This document shows, one piece after another, positions 59,928 to 64,000 of a stretch of DNA of 64,000 bases (positions are counted from its first letter, which is position 1; every line of letters begins with the position of its first letter). The translations under genes and the position numbers were made by a program. Source of the stretch: Prochlorococcus sp. AG-363-N16. Lineage in GTDB: Bacteria > Cyanobacteriota > Cyanobacteriia > PCC-6307 > Cyanobiaceae. The notes under the pieces are model-generated. The model saw nothing but the letters and a program-made list of their open reading frames with translations, was not told the origin of the DNA and did no database searches. The DNA lies in the NCBI GenBank assembly GCA_003280135.1, contig QCFW01000004.1, positions 1-64,000 on the forward strand, read 5' to 3'.

Positions 59928-60872
59928 ATGTCTTTACTTGAGCCAACAAATAATACTTTCCGGTCAGGGTTTGTTGCTTTAATTGGAAGGCCCAATGTAG
60001 GTAAATCAACTTTACTAAACCAACTTATAGGAAAGAAAGTATCAATAACCTCATCGGTTGCTCAAACAACTCGCAATCGACTTAGAGCTATTTTGACGAC
60101 TCCCAAGGCTCAAATGGTCTTTGTAGATACCCCTGGTATTCATAAGCCTCATCATTTGCTAGGTGAACGTTTAGTTAAAAGTGCCAGAAGAACTATTGGA
60201 GAAGTTGATATTGTTGTACTTATTTTTGAAGGATGCTTTTCTCCAGGTAAGGGAGATTCTTACTTGGTAAAGCTATTAGAGTCACAAAATATTCCAGTAT
60301 TAGTTGTTTTAAATAAATGGGATCTTGTGAATTTGGAGTTACATAATGAGCGAAAAGAAGAATATAACGCCTTATTTCGAGATGTTAATTGGCCATTGTT
60401 TACTTGTTCTGCAATAAAAGGAGTAGGTTTTGAGGGTCTTGTATCTTCAATATCTAATCATTTGCCAACCGGCCCGTATTTATATCCACCTGACATAGTG
60501 TCAGATCAACCAGAAAGAATTCTTTTAAGTGACTTAATAAGAGAACAGGTTTTAATGCATACTCGGGAAGAAGTCCCACATAGTGTTGCAGTCATCATTG
60601 AGCGACTAGAGGAAATTGCTTTAAACAAAAAATATCAGGCTGCTAATACTCAAACAGCTATTTTAGCAACTATTCTGGTTGAACGAAAAAGCCAAAAAGG
60701 CATTTTAATTGGTAAAGGAGGGACTATGTTGAAAAAAATTGGACAGGGCGCAAGATTGCAAATGAAAAAATTAATAAGTGGACCGGTTTATTTAGAACTA
60801 TTTGTAAAAGTTTCTCCTGATTGGCGAAGTAAGCCATCAAGATTGAACGAGTTGGGTTATGAGGACAATTAA
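59928..60872 (+). CDS. era: GTPase Era
   Basis: A 314-residue GTPase. G1 GRPNVGKSTLL, G3 DTPGIHKP and G4 NKWD are present; the C-terminal KH domain has LIGKGGTMLKKIGQGARLQMKKL, which binds 16S rRNA. Its role is 30S subunit maturation. ATG at 59928. trmD follows five bases later. Confidence 0.96.
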   Translation: MSLLEPTNNTFRSGFVALIGRPNVGKSTLLNQLIGKKVSITSSVAQTTRNRLRAILTTPKAQMVFVDTPGIHKPHHLLGERLVKSARRTIGEVDIVVLIFEGCFSPGKGDSYLVKLLESQNIPVLVVLNKWDLVNLELHNERKEEYNALFRDVNWPLFTCSAIKGVGFEGLVSSISNHLPTGPYLYPPDIVSDQPERILLSDLIREQVLMHTREEVPHSVAVIIERLEEIALNKKYQAANTQTAILATILVERKSQKGILIGKGGTMLKKIGQGARLQMKKLISGPVYLELFVKVSPDWRSKPSRLNELGYEDN

Positions 60873-60877
60873 TATTT

Positions 60878-61597
60878 ATGCAAAAATATCGATTTGATGT
60901 ATTAACCCTTTTACCGAAATCGTTTGAATTAATGAGCGAGCTTGGTGTTATTGGTAGGGCATTAGAAAAAAAAATAGCAGAGTTGTATGTTCATAATCCT
61001 CGTGATTTCACTAAAGATAACTATCACAAAGTCGATGATGAGCCCTATGGCGGTGGACCTGGAATGGTTCTGAAGCCAGAACCGTTTTTTCATGCGTTTG
61101 AATCAGTTCCAAAGCATACAAAAAGAAGAGTATTGATGATGACACCTCAAGGTCATCACCTTACGCAAAAAGATTTATGGAGATGGTCAAAAGATAATGA
61201 ACAATTAATTTTTCTTTGTGGTCAATATGAAGGCTTTGATGAACGTATTAGAACTCTTGCTGATGAAGAGATATCTTTGGGTGACTTTGTCTTAACAGGA
61301 GGAGAGTTAGCAGCAATGGCAATTATTAATGGCGTTCTTAGATTGCTGCCTGGAACTATAGGCGCGCATGACTCTTTATTAGAAGAGAGTTATTCGGACT
61401 TATTACTTGAGCATCCTCATTTTACTAGGCCAGCAGAATTTTGTGGAATGCAAGTGCCTCAGGTTTTACGAAGTGGTAATCATGCAGAAATAGCAAAATG
61501 GAGACAAGAGCAAAGAATTTTAAGGACTAAAGAGCGACGACCAGATGTCTATAAGCTATGGATTTCTCAAAGCAATGATATTTCTAGTGATTCTTAG
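60878..61597 (+). CDS. trmD: tRNA (guanine-N1)-methyltransferase
   Basis: A 239-residue SPOUT enzyme making m1G37 in tRNAs. The knot region has FLCGQYEGFDERI and GDFVLTGGELAAMAI, and substrate segments DDEPYGGGPGMVLKPEP and LEEHPHFTRP-like LLEHPHFTRPAEF follow. It starts five bases after era. In many bacteria trmD sits with rpsP and ffh; here these are nearby but separated by four genes. Confidence 0.96.
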   Translation: MQKYRFDVLTLLPKSFELMSELGVIGRALEKKIAELYVHNPRDFTKDNYHKVDDEPYGGGPGMVLKPEPFFHAFESVPKHTKRRVLMMTPQGHHLTQKDLWRWSKDNEQLIFLCGQYEGFDERIRTLADEEISLGDFVLTGGELAAMAIINGVLRLLPGTIGAHDSLLEESYSDLLLEHPHFTRPAEFCGMQVPQVLRSGNHAEIAKWRQEQRILRTKERRPDVYKLWISQSNDISSDS

Positions 61598-61719
61598 AGT
61601 GGGCTTGAGACTTAGATCAAAAATTCAGCCTTTATTTATTTTCATTATCTTTTAGAAAAAAACTCTTAATTTTGCTCAAATGATCAACTAAGAATTGTAA
61701 GTAATTAATTTGTATCTCT

Positions 61720-61836
61720 TTAATTTCCCCATAAGACCATATTATTAGAACTGATTTGAACTAATACGAATAAGAATAGTTTTGAAAGTAACCAACCAAT
61801 TCCTAAGCAAATTACAACTGTTTTAACTAAGTCCAT
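61720..61836 (-). CDS. candidate 38-residue single-helix membrane protein
   Basis: Read from the minus strand: ATG at 61836, TAA at 61720. MDLVKTVVICLGIGWLLSKL continues LFLFVLVQ, then a short polar tail, one clear membrane helix. No good Shine-Dalgarno. Could be a small thylakoid protein or a chance ORF. Confidence 0.35.
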   Translation of the reverse strand: MDLVKTVVICLGIGWLLSKLFLFVLVQISSNNMVLWGN

Positions 61837-62028
61837 TTTTATGCGAATAATTATTGATAGTCTCTCAAAAATTCCGTTGTTCAATCAGTAATTAGAGGAT
61901 TTTGTAAGGTTTTAATTCTTTATCTATGCCATATGTTTCTTGGGGATCTTGATTATTAGGAAAAAGGTGATTTCGGTTTGATCTTGATTTTTATTTTTTT
62001 CAACGAATTAAAGCGCTCATAAAACCTT

Positions 62029-62163
62029 TCATTGTTCTCCCATTGGAAAATTTAAAGAGTTATTCTCTTTAAATTCCATTCTTTGATTTGTATGAGAATA
62101 GTTGTGAGTAAGGAGAGTAAAAGGAGACTCATAAACATTTACGTTTTCCTCTTGTGATGACAT
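62029..62163 (-). CDS. candidate 44-residue polar protein
   Basis: Read from the minus strand: ATG at 62163 with TAGGGA about ten bases upstream, TGA at 62029. The product (MSSQEENVNVYESPFTLL, then THNYSHTNQRMEFKENNS and LNFPMGEQ) is polar, varied and lacks the low complexity of a chance AT-rich ORF. No family is recognised. Confidence 0.45.
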   Translation of the reverse strand: MSSQEENVNVYESPFTLLTHNYSHTNQRMEFKENNSLNFPMGEQ

Positions 62164-62292
62164 TAAAAAATCCCTACTGACACAAAAACTTTTAGCCAAC
62201 AATTCTGCTAGCTAAGATATTAGTAATGAAATCATCTTTATTGAATCCCAGGTTGGTCCAAATCCTCTCCACTTCTCTTGAGATTCCCTGCT

Positions 62293-62802
62293 ATGACTGA
62301 CTCAAAACTACACTTTCGTGTCGGCAACGGATATGACATACATAGGTTAGTCCCTGGCAGGCCATTGATTATTGGTGGTGTAAACCTTGAGCATCCAGAG
62401 GGTCTAGGGCTGCATGGGCATAGTGATGCTGATGTATTAGTACATGCCATTATCGACGCCCTTTTGGGAGCTCTTTCTTTGGGTGATATTGGTAAATATT
62501 TCCCTCCTAATGACTCTCAATGGGAAAATGCAGATAGCCTAATCCTTTTAGAGAAAACTATGGAATTGATTACTAAAAGAGGTTGGAAAATAATAAACAT
62601 TGATTCGGTAGTCGTTGCAGAACGTCCAAAATTAAAAAAGCATATTGACTTAATGCGTCAAAATATTGCTTCAAGGATAGGTATTGATTCAGATTGTATT
62701 GGTGTGAAGGCTACTACGAATGAGCTACTTGGCCCTGAAGGACGTGAGGAAGGAATTAGCAGCCAAGCAGTGGTTCTTTTAGAAAGGATAAAAACAATAT
62801 GA
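62293..62802 (+). CDS. ispF: 2-C-methyl-D-erythritol 2,4-cyclodiphosphate synthase
   Basis: MEP-pathway enzyme for isoprenoids. Metal ligands lie in NGYDIHRL (D and H) and [18 protein letters not shown]; the C-terminus has [28 protein letters not shown] at 62293 gives 169 residues, better than TTG at 62278. It overlaps the next gene by four bases. Confidence 0.95.
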   Translation: MTDSKLHFRVGNGYDIHRLVPGRPLIIGGVNLEHPEGLGLHGHSDADVLVHAIIDALLGALSLGDIGKYFPPNDSQWENADSLILLEKTMELITKRGWKIINIDSVVVAERPKLKKHIDLMRQNIASRIGIDSDCIGVKATTNELLGPEGREEGISSQAVVLLERIKTI

Positions 62803-63245
62803 AAACTCGTACTTTTATGGCAAGTTTCCTTCTATTAATTTCTCCATTATTGTTTTTTGCAATCACGTTCTTAGTTAAAGTTGATTCTGTGAAGGCTTCT
62901 TTTATGAAAAATTCAATAACTCCAAGTTCTAGGATTGTAGAGTATTTACGTTTAAAGGTACCTGCTAAATATAGAAGTGAGTGGTTGATGGCAGAAGAAA
63001 AATCATGGTCGCCATGGTTGGCTCAAAAAGAAGGTTTTCTTGACAGACAACTCTTATGGGACAAAAAGAAAGAAGAAGCACTATTATTAATCTTTTGGAG
63101 CAATAAGGAGTACTGGAAGAAGATACCCCAATCAGAAATAGATGAAGTTCAATCCCTTTTTGAAAAGGTTGCACGAGAACTAACTCATAAAGATGTTGGC
63201 AATCCATTCCCTATAACATTTGAAGGAGAATTATTGCCTCAGTGA
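62799..63245 (+). CDS. TIGR03792-like cyanobacterial protein, membrane-anchored
   Basis: A 148-residue protein. One N-terminal hydrophobic helix ([17 protein letters not shown]) is followed by a dimeric alpha-beta-barrel-like domain: [42 protein letters not shown], then [16 protein letters not shown]. It resembles the cyanobacterial TIGR03792 family, which is related to antibiotic-biosynthesis-monooxygenase folds. Function unknown. Coupled to ispF (ATGA overlap) and to larB. Confidence 0.8.
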   Translation: MKTRTFMASFLLLISPLLFFAITFLVKVDSVKASFMKNSITPSSRIVEYLRLKVPAKYRSEWLMAEEKSWSPWLAQKEGFLDRQLLWDKKKEEALLLIFWSNKEYWKKIPQSEIDEVQSLFEKVARELTHKDVGNPFPITFEGELLPQ

Positions 63246-63907
63246 ATTACAAAGAGAACAGATTAGATTTTGAGAGAAGAGAAAGAATAGGTTTTGTTGA
63301 GGCTATATGGGGCGAACACAAAACACCTAAACAAATTATCGAAATTTTATCGAAATTTGAAGCTGCCGGACAATTTGCTTTAGTGACAAGAGTTGATTTA
63401 CCAAAATCCGAGAAAATATTAAGACGCTTTAAAGCCGCCAAGTACCATCAAGAAGCTTGTTGTATTTCATTTGGATCTCACCCTAAAGTTGATGAATCAA
63501 GGGGAAAAGTAATAATTTTAAGTGGTGGTACTAGTGATTTGCCTGTAGCTGCAGAAGCCGAGCTCGCTTTGCGAGTGCATGGAGTTCAGGCAGATACTTT
63601 ATTTGATGTAGGAGTTGCAGGATTGCATAGAGTTTTAAATAATCTTGAAAGAATTCAAAAAGCAGACATTGTTATTGCTTGCGCAGGAATGGAAGGAGCT
63701 TTGCCAACAGTTTTGGGAGGGTTGATACCTCAACCAATTATAGGAGTTCCAGTTTCAGTTGGTTATGGAGTTAGTAGTGACGGAAGAGTTGCAATGGAGT
63801 GCATGCTTGCTAGTTGTGCACCTGGATTAATGGTTGTAAACATTGATAATGGATATGGAGCCGCAATGGCAGCTTTAAGGATTATTAGATTAAAAAGTAA
63901 AGGTTAG
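63242..63907 (+). CDS. larB: nickel pincer cofactor biosynthesis protein LarB
   Basis: A 221-residue protein. The C-terminal 130 residues are PurE-like (VIILSGGTSDLPVAAEAE, FDVGVAGLHRVLNNL, ACAGMEGALPTVLGGLI, PVSVGYG), and the N-terminal half (RRERIGFVEAIWGEHKTPKQI) is the LarB-specific domain. LarB carboxylates and hydrolyses nicotinic acid adenine dinucleotide in making the nickel pincer cofactor. LarC and LarE are not visible. GTG at 63242 overlaps the preceding gene by four bases. Confidence 0.9.
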   Translation: MNYKENRLDFERRERIGFVEAIWGEHKTPKQIIEILSKFEAAGQFALVTRVDLPKSEKILRRFKAAKYHQEACCISFGSHPKVDESRGKVIILSGGTSDLPVAAEAELALRVHGVQADTLFDVGVAGLHRVLNNLERIQKADIVIACAGMEGALPTVLGGLIPQPIIGVPVSVGYGVSSDGRVAMECMLASCAPGLMVVNIDNGYGAAMAALRIIRLKSKG

Positions 63908-64000
63908 TTTTCGCTGATTAATGATTTGGTTATTTCTTAGAAATTGTCCTTTTTAGCATTTATTTCCAACATGGTTTCCACCCAGAGTTTCATAGATCTA

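Larger units (their letters stand above)
61598..62292. other. long intergenic region before ispF
   Basis: About 690 AT-rich bases. Two candidate small minus-strand ORFs (61720-61836 and 62029-62163) are described separately. The rest shows no recognisable RNA gene, hairpin terminator or repeat. Confidence 0.5.

Noticed and set aside
62026-62032. Ten-codon ORF overlapping the 44-residue ORF by ATGA
   Set aside because: Too short and without any supporting signal.
63937-64000. Minus-strand frame ending with TAA at 63937 and running off the window edge
   Set aside because: Only 21 codons are visible; it may be the end of a gene outside the window, but there is too little to call.

Overview
The window looks like a stretch of a picocyanobacterial chromosome, most likely a low-GC Prochlorococcus (lineage is inference; strain not assigned). 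Support comes from the low-GC, very compact layout and cyanobacterial markers: a high-light-inducible (Hli) protein, the ClpR/ClpP pair, the ARC6/Ftn2 division protein, nickel superoxide dismutase with its maturation protease, a DUF1825 protein, and N-terminally extended TrpC. I see no insertion sequence, prophage, CRISPR array or rRNA operon.

Layout. 1-5160: BamA-like barrel end, lpxC, fabZ, lpxA, lpxB, msrA (outer membrane and lipid A). 5290-10330: small cyanobacterial protein, pepA, GIY-YIG protein, DUF1825, tyrS, pyrF. 10330-14580 (minus): a tightly overlapping operon of MFS transporter, MlaE-like lipid permease, a DUF3119-like protein, a DUF3086-like protein and plsY. 14640-18980: tRNA-Gly, isoamylase, degenerate MBL-fold protein, HU, gluQ. 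18980-22100: a loose region of small, mostly membrane proteins around an Hli gene, with a strong terminator, a perfect 26-bp-arm palindrome, two small genes shorter than 60 codons, and an NdhF N-terminal fragment. 22115-26710 (minus): cobD, ilvC, clpP, clpR, PIN/TRAM protein. 26820-34160: hemW, panB, SRP RNA, ftsZ, ftsQ, an unknown membrane protein, ddl, miaB, tRNA-His. 34200-36840: a cytosine-deaminase-like amidohydrolase joined to an FAD-linked oxidase. 36820-44450: folC, argD, two tRNA-Leu, murA, a TrmH-type methyltransferase, lpdA, trpC. 44550-46790: nickel transporter, sodX, sodN, FKBP isomerase. 46850-53370: lnt, mnmA, nnr, group 2 sigma factor, pdhA. 53440-61600: ftn2, ffh, rpsP, phoH-like, BI-1 family, unknown protein, era, trmD. 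62030-63910: candidate small genes, ispF, TIGR03792-like protein, larB.

The genes group into envelope biogenesis (bamA, lpx, lnt, murA, ddl, ftsZ/Q, ftn2), lipid synthesis and transport (plsY, MlaE-like), co-translational targeting (both SRP RNA and Ffh), nickel use (transporter, SodX/SodN, LarB) and tRNA maturation. The most unusual signals are the 53-nt palindrome at 19974-20026; two genes (cobD and sodX) whose reading frames extend upstream of any ATG/GTG/TTG and may begin with ATT one or two bases after the preceding stop; the amidohydrolase/FAD oxidase pair; the NdhF N-terminal-only gene; and several small membrane ORFs.
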